From assembly GCA_022841475.1 (NCBI GenBank), contig JALHRJ010000030.1:1-50698 (forward strand): DNA of 50,698 nucleotides, read 5' to 3'. Below are positions 24,006-33,092 of the stretch, one piece after another. The position numbers and the translations under genes were made by a program. Every line of letters begins with the position of its first letter. Position 1 is the first letter of the stretch. This stretch comes from Cyclobacteriaceae bacterium. Lineage in GTDB: Bacteria > Bacteroidota > Bacteroidia > Cytophagales > Cyclobacteriaceae. Below the pieces are notes generated by a model. That model saw nothing but the letters and a program-made list of their open reading frames with translations. It made no database searches and was not told the DNA's origin.

Positions 24006-24590
24006 TTATTGATGATTGTTTGAGTCTGTTTCGGGATCGGTCCACCATGAATTGATTTCATGCAGATCAAATTGATGAGTGTTGGTGTCGATACAGGAAT
24101 GGTAGATGAACTGTGAGATTTGAGGTTGGAAAGTAGCGCCAATAAACTGCGGATAGTTGGAGAGCAGTGTTTTGAATAATGAAATGGCTTCTTCCTTTGT
24201 ACCGAGTTTAATTATTTCGGCAAGTGAGGTGATCTCATCCTTGATGGAAACAAGATCATTGGTCAAGAGTTCTTCCTGCAAGTCGATGACATTGACAGGC
24301 TCTTCAACATCCATTGGTGGAGCGACATCTAACGCGTCCGCCACTGTAGTTTCTTCCCGTGGAACTTCTTGCAGCCTGCTTTTCTCATAGCGGACACCGC
24401 CCATGAGATTATGCGATACTGGCGAATCTGTTTGATCCGCTTTGGTGTCAAGGGAAGTGCTTGACTTTCCCTGTTTAAAAATGAAAGTGATTTCGCGGCT
24501 GTAAAGTAGCAGCGTAGTGATGGCGTAATAGCAGCCAAGAATGAAGGCAACCGTTGTTAAAAACTCTTGCCAGGAAATTGATTCAAGCAT
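24006..24590 (-). CDS. First gene of the tra operon, membrane-anchored, unknown function
   Basis: This 194-residue protein has one N-terminal membrane segment (LTTVAFILGCYYAITTLLLY) and a polar, acidic cytoplasmic or periplasmic tail. It is similar in layout to the uncharacterised first genes of Bacteroidetes tra operons. A hairpin (24592-24615) touches its ATG, suggesting translational control of the whole operon. Confidence 0.6.
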   Translation of the reverse strand: MLESISWQEFLTTVAFILGCYYAITTLLLYSREITFIFKQGKSSTSLDTKADQTDSPVSHNLMGGVRYEKSRLQEVPREETTVADALDVAPPMDVEEPVNVIDLQEELLTNDLVSIKDEITSLAEIIKLGTKEEAISLFKTLLSNYPQFIGATFQPQISQFIYHSCIDTNTHQFDLHEINSWWTDPETDSNNHQ

Positions 24591-24591
24591 A

Positions 24592-24615
24592 GCCTTCGTG
24601 TTTGATTACGAAGGC
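24592..24615 (-). promoter_or_regulatory. Hairpin abutting the start codon of the tra operon
   Basis: Read on the minus strand: GCCTTCGT, loop AATCAAAC, ACGAAGGC, then one base and the ATG. In an mRNA this stem would cover the ribosome entry region. The stretch 24616-24709 upstream is AT-rich and would hold the tra promoter. Confidence 0.6.
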
Positions 24616-24709
24616 GAAAGTGTGAGCTACGAGAAACTAATGTTTACAAGTTGTTAACAAGTTGGTAAAGATTTTTTCTGATACCCAAAAAATAAGAATA
24701 GTGCCGTGT

Positions 24710-26215
24710 TTAGATGTAGTACATAAAAGGCAAAATTTCCATTTTGGGATTTGGTCCTGCGGTTAAAATTTCTCCTATGGTATCAGCAAACTTCAGCGTC
24801 ACCGGGTTACCATCACAAAAAATACAAGAATTGTAGTTGAGTTTGGTGAGCGACATGACATCTGCGCATACATCTTTGATGTTTGCGTGACCCCGGACAA
24901 TCTGAATGCTCAATGGATTGGGGGTTTCAAGACCTAACACAGACTGAATCCTGGGAATAAATCCCTTCGTCCATAGGAAGGCAGACCGTTCATTCTTCTG
25001 GTATGATATGCCACGCAACACGGGGTAATTTTCAGACCTGAAAAGTTTGAATATTTTCTCGTTTCTTATTCGGATTCCAGTCACTTTAAGGCCTGACACT
25101 GCTTCTTCGAATCCTTGCCATTCTTCATCATTGAAGAATGTTTTGCCATGGATAAAAATCTCTTTGGGCAAACGATCCGCATTTTCCTTCTTGAAGGATT
25201 CGACAGCCTTGGACACAAGTTCTTTAGCGCTGTCTTTTGTCAAGTGGTATTCTTTTGTATCAGGATTATAGTATGGGCCAACTCTTCCTCGGAATACAAT
25301 CCCGTCACCTGAATCCAAAAACATCTGTGCAGCACAACAAGCATATCGCGTATCAGCGTGTGTCTCATCTTGCTTGAATGTCAAACCAATGTAACATACG
25401 CCTTTTCTGATGTCACCAAGTTTCCACGGAAGTCCACCGATTTTGTAATAGATGGAGGTTGCCAGATTCCAAGCAATTGCCGTTTCAAACTCTTTGCGTT
25501 GTTCCTTTTTCTTGTCCGAAAGATTTTCGTATTCGTGATAGGCAATGGTGCCTTCCTTGATTACCTGTGTGAGTATTCGGTTTTTAAGAAGCTTGATCTT
25601 AAGCTGATTGTGAAAATGATTTTCATAATGATATAACTCCCTCCATTTCCTGGTCAACTCATCCTCAAAAAAACCTTCATTGTTTCGAGAGTAACTATCC
25701 TTGATTCCAACCGAAATGGAACCTTCCTTCGGGATTTTGCTTTTTGGTCGGCACAACGTATAGACCATGTCCGGGATAATGACGAACCACAGTTTCGGAA
25801 GTTTCTCACCTTCGTTAATATATGCCTCCAGGGGTTCCACATACAGGTTGACGATCTCTCCAACCCGGATATAATTGTCGTCATACTTGTAAAGCGTGTC
25901 CAGAATCTTTTCATCTATCTCAATAATCGGGATGGAGGTAAGGTTCATTTTAACATGAAAAGCTTCTTCGAATCCTGGAAAGAACGGTTTGGCAATATCC
26001 GGGCTTGTATGGTAAATTGGTTTGTTCAGCCGAATTAACCATTCTTTTGTCCGTCTGATCCCTTCCTTAGTGCCTATAATTCCAACGGAGAAGTTGTCCA
26101 CTTGTCCTTTATCAAAAGGACCAAACAGGGTCAGACCGTCACGAGGGTCTTGCGCCATTTGACCGTATGCAAATTTCAATCTCGGTTCGCGAAGTTTAGA
26201 CAGTTTCATTTTCAT
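24710..26215 (-). CDS. Short prokaryotic Argonaute (MID-PIWI), SPARTA type
   Basis: I chose MKMKLSKLREPRL at 26215 (501 residues), overlapping the TIR-APAZ end by 20 bases; the longer frame starts inside the upstream gene in another frame. The protein has MID and PIWI domains only. At the PIWI start, where catalytic long Argonautes have an Asp after IG, this one has YIGLTFKQ, and no DEDX tetrad is evident, as expected for a guide-binding, non-slicing short Argonaute. Late motifs (VLRGISYQ, IPRIQSVLGLETPNPLSI) match the family. It would sense invader nucleic acid with a guide and activate the TIR partner. Confidence 0.88.
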   Translation of the reverse strand: MKMKLSKLREPRLKFAYGQMAQDPRDGLTLFGPFDKGQVDNFSVGIIGTKEGIRRTKEWLIRLNKPIYHTSPDIAKPFFPGFEEAFHVKMNLTSIPIIEIDEKILDTLYKYDDNYIRVGEIVNLYVEPLEAYINEGEKLPKLWFVIIPDMVYTLCRPKSKIPKEGSISVGIKDSYSRNNEGFFEDELTRKWRELYHYENHFHNQLKIKLLKNRILTQVIKEGTIAYHEYENLSDKKKEQRKEFETAIAWNLATSIYYKIGGLPWKLGDIRKGVCYIGLTFKQDETHADTRYACCAAQMFLDSGDGIVFRGRVGPYYNPDTKEYHLTKDSAKELVSKAVESFKKENADRLPKEIFIHGKTFFNDEEWQGFEEAVSGLKVTGIRIRNEKIFKLFRSENYPVLRGISYQKNERSAFLWTKGFIPRIQSVLGLETPNPLSIQIVRGHANIKDVCADVMSLTKLNYNSCIFCDGNPVTLKFADTIGEILTAGPNPKMEILPFMYYI

Positions 26216-27605
26216 GTGTTTTGGGTTCTTCTGGTTGCACTTCTTCTTCAAACTCATCGAGTTCATCTTCTTCGATCTGTTCATCAACATAATCCACCGG
26301 CACTATTCTTCCGTCAGATTTCGGTTCTTCATAGCCGTAGTCACATTCAAATTGCATCGGAGTGGTTGATAGGGTTAAGAACCCATCCTCGGAAATAGGA
26401 ATTCTGATTTCATTATTTCCGTCCGATAAACTCGCCAGGTATGCCAGCATCAAACTCCGCCACTCTTTATTAAAAAAGGATTTTCCCTTGCTTCTCCTCG
26501 CACGGTGAAGTTTTGATTTACTCGTCCAGACCGTTGATCCTTCATCTGAGAATACAAGGTGAGCCCGTAAACTGAAACACAGGGAAGGATTGAGTAATGC
26601 TGTTGCGCTGATTCCATAGTGCCAAAAAGCTTCACCGTATTCCCCGACTAATTGTTTGTACGTGAACTTGCCATTGTATTCAAAGAATATTTTGTCCTTT
26701 TCTAGTTGGTCTTTGACATAGTGGAAGCAATGAGTTCGATTCGAAAGTTCATACAAGTGAAGACCTCTACGTGTAAAGAACTGAAACCATATTTCGCGCA
26801 ATAGCCTTACGAGTAAACGTCTGAAGTCATCATATTTCGGAAATTCATCAGACTCATAGCGGTTAAACGCCTTACTTGTGGGGAAAGGGATTGTATTCTT
26901 CGGAACGATTTCAAAATCCAATCCATCAACAGACGTGGGGACATCCTTGGAGAAACTGATCAGGTAGTCATCAAGCCTGATGACGGGAAAGGTTGTGATA
27001 CTTTTCTCAATGGTTTCGGCTTGCGAGTCATTTGCGTATTTATGAAAGAAAACATTTTTTGGAAGGTCTGTGATTTCGACCCAGTTCGAAAAATACTTTT
27101 CCTTTCGTTTTATAACACCGGCTGATGTTGAATATCGGTTCTTGATCCAAGTTTCGATAGACAGTGGCGCATTTTGCGTTTTAGGAACACCATCCTTATG
27201 GAGTTTGATAAGTAACTGCTTTAGCGCAATAGGCCATGAATCATCAAAGCGAAAATGATTTTTCGTGGGCACACCTATGCGAACATCGAACGCAACGTCA
27301 TCTACTTTGAGAATATAAATGAAGTCACTGAGTTTGTACTTTTTGGCGATACTCTTTACCTGCTCCCATTCGTCTATAACTCCCTGTTTGGTAAACGATT
27401 TTTTTGAAAGAACCAAAAGGTACTTTGCGGATCTATGTTCTAACAAATCCTGCAAGCTTTTCCAATAGTCCTCTTCCCCTCCCGTTAGGAATGAAAGATC
27501 GCATTGTGCCTGATATCCCTCGTTAATCAGTTTTGCCTGTAGCCAGAGAGTGAATTCATTATCCTCTGGATTTGCATGGCCAATAAACAGTACGTCTCTT
27601 TCCAT
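26196..27605 (-). CDS. TIR-APAZ protein of a SPARTA-type defence pair
   Basis: Residues 1-150 form a TIR domain: DVLFIGHANPEDNEFTLWLQ, then CDLSFLTGGEEDYWKSLQDL with the expected acidic catalytic region, and YLLVLSKKSF. Residues 180-420 are the APAZ part that pairs with the Argonaute. The C-terminus is highly acidic (EEDELDEFEEEVQPEEP); such a tail has been described as self-inhibiting in SPARTA structures as I recall. The TIR domain is expected to be an NADase that kills or halts the cell when the partner binds invader nucleic acid. Length 469 is typical. The gene starts 29 bases after the DruA-like gene. Confidence 0.88.
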   Translation of the reverse strand: MERDVLFIGHANPEDNEFTLWLQAKLINEGYQAQCDLSFLTGGEEDYWKSLQDLLEHRSAKYLLVLSKKSFTKQGVIDEWEQVKSIAKKYKLSDFIYILKVDDVAFDVRIGVPTKNHFRFDDSWPIALKQLLIKLHKDGVPKTQNAPLSIETWIKNRYSTSAGVIKRKEKYFSNWVEITDLPKNVFFHKYANDSQAETIEKSITTFPVIRLDDYLISFSKDVPTSVDGLDFEIVPKNTIPFPTSKAFNRYESDEFPKYDDFRRLLVRLLREIWFQFFTRRGLHLYELSNRTHCFHYVKDQLEKDKIFFEYNGKFTYKQLVGEYGEAFWHYGISATALLNPSLCFSLRAHLVFSDEGSTVWTSKSKLHRARRSKGKSFFNKEWRSLMLAYLASLSDGNNEIRIPISEDGFLTLSTTPMQFECDYGYEEPKSDGRIVPVDYVDEQIEEDELDEFEEEVQPEEPKTHENETV

Positions 27606-27634
27606 TCGTAATTGTTTTTTAGTGAGTTAAATTA

Positions 27635-29653
27635 TCAGTCGAACAGGGCCAGTTCGTTGGGGTCACTCGCCAACGGAACTCGTGCTCCATGTGTAATAGG
27701 ATAAGACAGTGTGTGTCTACTTACGTCATCGAGTACTTCTGGATTGGCGATCCGGTTCATAAGCCATCTCTTAATCCAAAATTTTCCGATCAGTTCTGTG
27801 CGAAGTTTTGGTTTCGCCTGTGGGATCAGATATTTTGGCCTCAATGCCAGGCCTAACAGAACCTCACCAAAATTTTCGGCAAGCGAGACTCCATATACGA
27901 CTCGTTTATTTCTGTGGTTGAGGATCGGGTTACTCTCAAGTTTCAGGAACTCCATTGCGTCTTTCAATTTTCTGAGCAATGGGTTTGCGCCCTCTCCAAA
28001 AATGCTGTTCACCCGTGTTCTTTTGTTTTCACGTCCCGTGACCGCATCTGCCAATTCAATTGTATTGCTACTGAAGTGAAATGATCCAAAGCCCTCGCTG
28101 AAACCTAACTCTTTGTACTCAACCTTGGAATTGCTTTCGCCACCGATTTCTTGTACAGGAATCTTGACGCGATTGTATTGGCTGCTCCCGACTCCATATA
28201 GACTTGTTGTACCCATCATTACTAATTGTGGCTTGCGGATCACAGCTTTACCTTTCATGGATGAGGCAATCAAACTAACATATTCACCGTACTTATCGTT
28301 GTAGTATTGATTGATCTCGGGGCTGGCGAGCATCATGCAAACCAATTTACCACCGAGTAAGTGGTTGTAAGGAGGGATGGAACCGCAAACAATAATGTCC
28401 ATCATGTTGATTCCTACGTGAATTGACTTTGCTTTTCGCGCCAATCTATAGACTGCGTCCGCAAAGTCCTTATTGGTCAGGCAAAGGGCCAATTCATCTT
28501 TACTGTTTCCTGTGAACGAATACTTGTTGAGCGCAAGTTTGATAGATAGAAGTTCAGCAAGGAGTACGGCACGTTTACTTTTGAAAAGGTTAGTCAATGC
28601 TCTTTCCTCCCAACTCATTGCATTATTGCCAACTGTGAACTTGGCACTTTGGGGATTTGATACGTGTCGATCCCTGTAGATAGCTGATAGTTCACGGAGC
28701 CGTTTAACTTTTTCAGGTGTTGGGTTTCTGATTTCTGAAGCGGTAATAATTCCAGCCTTTATAAAATCTTTCAGGTAAACTTCACCAAGAAGTGTTTTTA
28801 ATGTTTCCTGAATCCATTTTGCATACCGGAGCGATGGTTCGCTTTTTAATCGCTGAAGAAAAGCATTCCCGTCCCACCCAATCCACTCATCGCGGCATGT
28901 TTGCTGAGCAACTGAGCTACCCAGTGCGGCTATACCAATTATAGGGTGATTGGGCGCAGCGGCATCGCGAATTAATATCGAGATTGACCTGCCCGGCAAT
29001 GACTTGTATTCCGTAGTCCAAGTATGTCTGAAATATCTCCAGATCTCAGACAATAGCAAACCGGTTTGACTGCATTGCACATCGGGTTCAGCGACTTGGA
29101 TGTATGGTTGAACGATCTTACCTAGCGTTTGCAATTTTTCTTCTTCGGTCAGAAGTTTCGCGGCCCCCTCCAGTTGCTTGCGGAACTCGTTGCCATCTCG
29201 CATGACGGAGAAGATCGAGTGCCAACCCTTGGAAGTTAGTCGCCTCTTTTCCATACCTCGAACGAACTCTATTACACTGGGTACTTTAAGTTGAACATCC
29301 CGGGCAAGCAGGTGGCGTCTTCTGGTTTTAGCTTTCTCATCACTGACATTCTTGTCTTTCTTATCGAAGGTTTCTAACTCAAGCGATACCTTTTTTCGAT
29401 GTATTACTAAATTCCAATCCTGGAGAAGCAAATCGAGCAACAAGTTTTTAACAAAGACGAGGTCAGTCTTTGAATGAAACCCCTTGCCTTTGTGACCTTT
29501 GTTTACTTCTTCCTTTTCCAGAATCAAAAAATCCATGCGCTCCCGATCCTGCTTTTTACGGAGCATTCTTTTAAGTCGGTAGCAGAAATCCAAAAAATCC
29601 TCACGGTGAGGTTTAGTCAGCTTTGGCTCTATCTTGATTACTTCCTTGTTCAT
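27635..29653 (-). CDS. DruA-like (DUF4338) protein
   Basis: I chose the ATG at 29653 (672 residues), which overlaps the stop of the second MORC gene by one base (TGATG). The DUF4338 core lies at about residues 240-560: PNHPIIGIAALGSSV, the SWEERALTNLF region, IPPYNHLLGGKLVCMMLAS, and TTSLYGVGSSQYNRVKI. DruA is the eponymous protein of the Druantia anti-phage systems. There DruA occurs with DruB-D or DruM/DruE helicase; no such helicase is seen here. The unknown biochemical role of DUF4338 remains open. Here it sits between the MORC ATPases and the Argonaute pair. Confidence 0.8.
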   Translation of the reverse strand: MNKEVIKIEPKLTKPHREDFLDFCYRLKRMLRKKQDRERMDFLILEKEEVNKGHKGKGFHSKTDLVFVKNLLLDLLLQDWNLVIHRKKVSLELETFDKKDKNVSDEKAKTRRRHLLARDVQLKVPSVIEFVRGMEKRRLTSKGWHSIFSVMRDGNEFRKQLEGAAKLLTEEEKLQTLGKIVQPYIQVAEPDVQCSQTGLLLSEIWRYFRHTWTTEYKSLPGRSISILIRDAAAPNHPIIGIAALGSSVAQQTCRDEWIGWDGNAFLQRLKSEPSLRYAKWIQETLKTLLGEVYLKDFIKAGIITASEIRNPTPEKVKRLRELSAIYRDRHVSNPQSAKFTVGNNAMSWEERALTNLFKSKRAVLLAELLSIKLALNKYSFTGNSKDELALCLTNKDFADAVYRLARKAKSIHVGINMMDIIVCGSIPPYNHLLGGKLVCMMLASPEINQYYNDKYGEYVSLIASSMKGKAVIRKPQLVMMGTTSLYGVGSSQYNRVKIPVQEIGGESNSKVEYKELGFSEGFGSFHFSSNTIELADAVTGRENKRTRVNSIFGEGANPLLRKLKDAMEFLKLESNPILNHRNKRVVYGVSLAENFGEVLLGLALRPKYLIPQAKPKLRTELIGKFWIKRWLMNRIANPEVLDDVSRHTLSYPITHGARVPLASDPNELALFD

Positions 29654-31143
29654 CAACTAATGAAAGTTTTTAATTGGGAACTCCATTCCCGTTTGAAATT
29701 GGTTATTGCATCGCTTTCCTTTTTACCGATAAAGGAAAATTCTGAACGTGCTGCGGCAAACATCAGAATTTCGAGGATGCCGAGAAATGCACCGGTGCTA
29801 TTTATCTTTCTTTCATGCAGTTGCTTAAATACTTTATCATAGAAAATATGAGCTGTATTAATGGTCAGGATGATATAGTCCTTTTTTTCGGATACATCAA
29901 AAAATAAATCGTGATTTAATTCCTTCGTCAGGATTTTGTAACGAAGTCCCCAAGGTCTTTCAGGATCATCTAAATCCGTTTGTGAGTAACGTCTGTTCTT
30001 AAGAGATGGCTGATAGACATCGGTTTTCTCAAGTTGTTCCTTGGTGTGGAGAACGGGGTGAATAGTTTTGAGGGCAATGAATTTGAGCCGTACACGGTTA
30101 TTCAACGCACGAGCTACTTGTTCCAGGTCCGAGACCAGAATGCTGTTCATGAACTCGGTTTGTTTGATACCCTGCTTCGTGTGGGTTACACCGAATGCTT
30201 CATCAAGTTCAGGGCTGAACGAGATCTCACACCGCCACCAGTCATCGTAGTTCTCTTTTCTCTTATCACCCATGAAATACCATCCATAATCTATCTCCCG
30301 TTCTCCACGGAGAATAGAAACGCCAGCACATTTCGTGATTTGGTTCTTGCGCTTTTGATCGTTGGGTAGTTTGGCCCATTCATCTACAGGTAGCTCAATG
30401 AAACGGACTTTAACAATTGATATGCGCTTTTCGTTTTCAGGAATCTTAACCTTATAAAGGAGTTCCTTCCCGTACGAAATTCCACCAAGCAAGTTGATGC
30501 CTTGGCCTGTAAACAACGGATCAAAAGCCTGCACCCGATTACCGGTGACTCGTATGTCGACTCCCCTCCAAATTGCATTCCTAAAATTCCTGCCTAACTC
30601 AAACATGATATGTTTGATGAGACTTTTGAAATACTTGAAGGAAAGTCTATCGCATTTCCTCCAGCGAACAATTGTCCCCGTATTACTTCTAAGGGGTAAC
30701 GGGGATGTTGATGATTTTACAAGACGGGGCAAATGTGATGCATGAGCATCAACCACTTCGTCAACATCAAGGTAGTTGCTGTAAATCTCTCCGGGTTTTT
30801 TCCATGTTGTCACCTCAACCCGTCTGCATTGACTGAGCGAACTGTTCGGTAAGCCCATGCCATAACGCCCGAGTTGGCTACGCGAATTAAAGCGCGAACT
30901 GCCTCCGAATTGCAAGGCAAAGCCAAGTTCCTCCGGAGTCATTCCTTTACCATTATCAATGATGTCTACGGTATATTGGTGTTCATCCTCCAAGTCCTTC
31001 CCGATCTCAATAGAGATCGATTTCGCGCCAGCTTCGATAGCGTTATCAACCAGTTCAGCCAGTGCAGATGCAGTGCTTTTGTAACCTGAGTCACGTGTAG
31101 CCAGAATGAAATTCTGAAAGTTTACAAGGGCTGTTTGTTCCAT
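29653..31143 (-). CDS. MORC-like GHKL ATPase, short form
   Basis: This 496-residue protein has an N-terminal GHKL ATPase fold: N-box ALAELVDNAIEAGAKSI (residues 23-39), IIDNGKGM (about residues 59-66), and the G2 lid QLGRYGMGLPNSSLSQC. A transducer-like domain follows (FSPELDEAFGVTHTKQGI, a Lys on the ATP loop). It is related to the next gene but shorter at both ends. Such bacterial MORC-like ATPases occur in restriction and defence operons. A terminator lies just upstream (31159-31184). Confidence 0.85.
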   Translation of the reverse strand: MEQTALVNFQNFILATRDSGYKSTASALAELVDNAIEAGAKSISIEIGKDLEDEHQYTVDIIDNGKGMTPEELGFALQFGGSSRFNSRSQLGRYGMGLPNSSLSQCRRVEVTTWKKPGEIYSNYLDVDEVVDAHASHLPRLVKSSTSPLPLRSNTGTIVRWRKCDRLSFKYFKSLIKHIMFELGRNFRNAIWRGVDIRVTGNRVQAFDPLFTGQGINLLGGISYGKELLYKVKIPENEKRISIVKVRFIELPVDEWAKLPNDQKRKNQITKCAGVSILRGEREIDYGWYFMGDKRKENYDDWWRCEISFSPELDEAFGVTHTKQGIKQTEFMNSILVSDLEQVARALNNRVRLKFIALKTIHPVLHTKEQLEKTDVYQPSLKNRRYSQTDLDDPERPWGLRYKILTKELNHDLFFDVSEKKDYIILTINTAHIFYDKVFKQLHERKINSTGAFLGILEILMFAAARSEFSFIGKKESDAITNFKREWSSQLKTFIS

Positions 31144-31158
31144 ACTATTTTCAAATAG

Positions 31159-31184
31159 AAAAAGAGCCGAGATAACCGGCTCTT
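31159..31184 (-). terminator. Terminator-like hairpin between the two MORC-like genes
   Basis: Read on the minus strand: AAGAGCCG, loop GTTATCT, CGGCTCTT, then T-rich sequence (TTTTTC). The stop of the first MORC gene is 10 bases upstream and the next start 16 bases downstream, so it sits inside the operon and may reduce downstream expression. Confidence 0.72.
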
Positions 31185-31193
31185 CATTGAGAA

Positions 31194-33068
31194 TTATGCC
31201 TTGCCTTTGTTTGTTTTATTTTCAGGCTCACTCGCAAAGATTTCCTCTTGCACAACTTGATCATCAATGTTTTGTGCAAAATACTTGGATAGTGTTTCCA
31301 GGCTCGCGTCCAACTTAACAGACCATTCATTCCGTTCCATCTTGTAGAACTTTCTCCTTTCTTCAGTAACCCTCAGTTCGCTATACCCTAGAACAAAAAC
31401 GATCATTGCCAATGCATTTTTTGTAAAAGCATTTGTTCGAGGATTATTGTAAAGGTCGGAGTAGAATCGGTGAGCCTTATTTATATAGATCGTGACCTGG
31501 CTTCCAACTTGTGCGACCCTGTAAAATGGACTTTCTTCCTGATCAAAATACTCAATTTTAAAAGGGCGAGAATTGGTTTGAACTTCAAGCTGCTGTTTTA
31601 CGACTTCTTCAGGAAGACCGGTTTCATTCGCGATGTCCTTAGCTTTTTTATCTAGGTTCTCATCTCCCTCTTTCTTGATATGATTGGGCTGAGCGTCCTT
31701 GTTTACTTCAAAGTCTTTGGATGCCTCAGCCATTACATCTTCTGCAAACTGATCTCTTTTCTCCGGGGAGTCTGTAAGTTCGTTCGCTCTTTTGGCCTCG
31801 TCTGCGTCTTTCTCTTTGATGTACGTCCTACGCATATCCTGTATTGCCGAAAATACACCTGCATCATAAAGTATATTCCACATTCGCGGAGACACAACTA
31901 TCTGCTGCTTTGAAGTTGTGATGGAGAATTCTTCGTCAAGTTCAGGGGAGAAATCCACCTCGACTCCCCAGAATCGATCGTTGTTTTGAATTTTCGTCCA
32001 GGGAATTTTTGAATCCACAACATCGATCTGCCTACCATTTCGGAGAAAAATGATGCCGTTATTGCTCTTCCTGATGGTGAGTCGTTTCGATTTGTCTTTC
32101 TTACCTTGATCGTTGGTGATCTCCTCAGACTCCTCTTCTTCGGATACGTCTTCGCTCTTGTCTTTCGCGAAATACCCGTACGGAAATGAAGCAAATCTGA
32201 GTTTTACGATTCCCGCTTTTTTTGAATCAGTTGAGTTTGAAACTGTAATTTCTGCTGAGGGAAGTGCCCGTGCTTTCATCTCGCCTTCATCGTAAAACCT
32301 GTGACCCTCGGTGATGAAAAGTGGGTCGATCGGCTCCGTCAATTCGCCATCAATGTAAATATTTGTGGTTCGAAGAAAATTTCTGTAAGTCACACCGGTC
32401 TCAAGGCTTAAGAAAGATTTGAGTGTTTTCGCTGAGCTTTTTGACAATCGGTCGATCTTATCAATGACTACAACGGTACCGCTGGCGAGGTTTACTTTTT
32501 TTGCAGCAAGATACTTTTGTACGAAATCAGGAAACGAACTTTGTTTTGCTTCTGGCGCGACAACTCGCTGAGTCTGTGGATCAATATATTCAGGACTTCT
32601 TCTGGCGATGGCTTCAATATCAATTTTAACAGAGAACCAATCGTCCATATCCTGCCTCTTCGAAAAGACAGTAAACTGTTGCCCGATGCTTACGCACGAA
32701 GATGGAAGTCCGTATCCATATTTTCCCATTCCCTTTCTGTCGTCAAGCCGGTCTGATCCTCCCCACAGAACAGCTACGCGTATCATCTCCTTACTCATGC
32801 CATGGCCGTCATCGACAATGGCTATTCGACTGGGAGCACTCTTGTCATTCTTCGTCTTATCGAAGATTAAGTGAATATTACTGGCTTCAGCTTGAATTGA
32901 ATTGTCGAAACTCTCAAATAGAGCTGTTGCTGTACTTTTATAGCCGATGTCCCTGATGCCTTTCAAAAAGGCTTGCGTCATGACCAGTCCGAAGTCGAAG
33001 TCCTGACCTGTAATCGACTGGATAAAGTTATCCTGTCTTTCAAGTGATTTAGATTTAGTTGTTACCAT
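31194..33068 (-). CDS. MORC-like GHKL ATPase, long form
   Basis: This 624-residue protein has the GHKL motifs ALFESFDNSIQAEA (N-box), IVDDGHGM and the lid GMGKYGYGLPSSCVSIG. Its transducer-like domain has FSPELDEEFSITTSKQQIV. It carries an extra N-terminal leader, a Lys/Glu-rich insertion (about residues 320-345) and a coiled-coil C-terminal extension (after residue 440) that the second gene lacks. Together the two could form a heterodimeric ATP clamp. It follows the sigma-like gene after 24 bases. Confidence 0.85.
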   Translation of the reverse strand: MVTTKSKSLERQDNFIQSITGQDFDFGLVMTQAFLKGIRDIGYKSTATALFESFDNSIQAEASNIHLIFDKTKNDKSAPSRIAIVDDGHGMSKEMIRVAVLWGGSDRLDDRKGMGKYGYGLPSSCVSIGQQFTVFSKRQDMDDWFSVKIDIEAIARRSPEYIDPQTQRVVAPEAKQSSFPDFVQKYLAAKKVNLASGTVVVIDKIDRLSKSSAKTLKSFLSLETGVTYRNFLRTTNIYIDGELTEPIDPLFITEGHRFYDEGEMKARALPSAEITVSNSTDSKKAGIVKLRFASFPYGYFAKDKSEDVSEEEESEEITNDQGKKDKSKRLTIRKSNNGIIFLRNGRQIDVVDSKIPWTKIQNNDRFWGVEVDFSPELDEEFSITTSKQQIVVSPRMWNILYDAGVFSAIQDMRRTYIKEKDADEAKRANELTDSPEKRDQFAEDVMAEASKDFEVNKDAQPNHIKKEGDENLDKKAKDIANETGLPEEVVKQQLEVQTNSRPFKIEYFDQEESPFYRVAQVGSQVTIYINKAHRFYSDLYNNPRTNAFTKNALAMIVFVLGYSELRVTEERRKFYKMERNEWSVKLDASLETLSKYFAQNIDDQVVQEEIFASEPENKTNKGKA

Positions 33069-33092
33069 AATGCTTTTATTTAAAGTTTTGAT

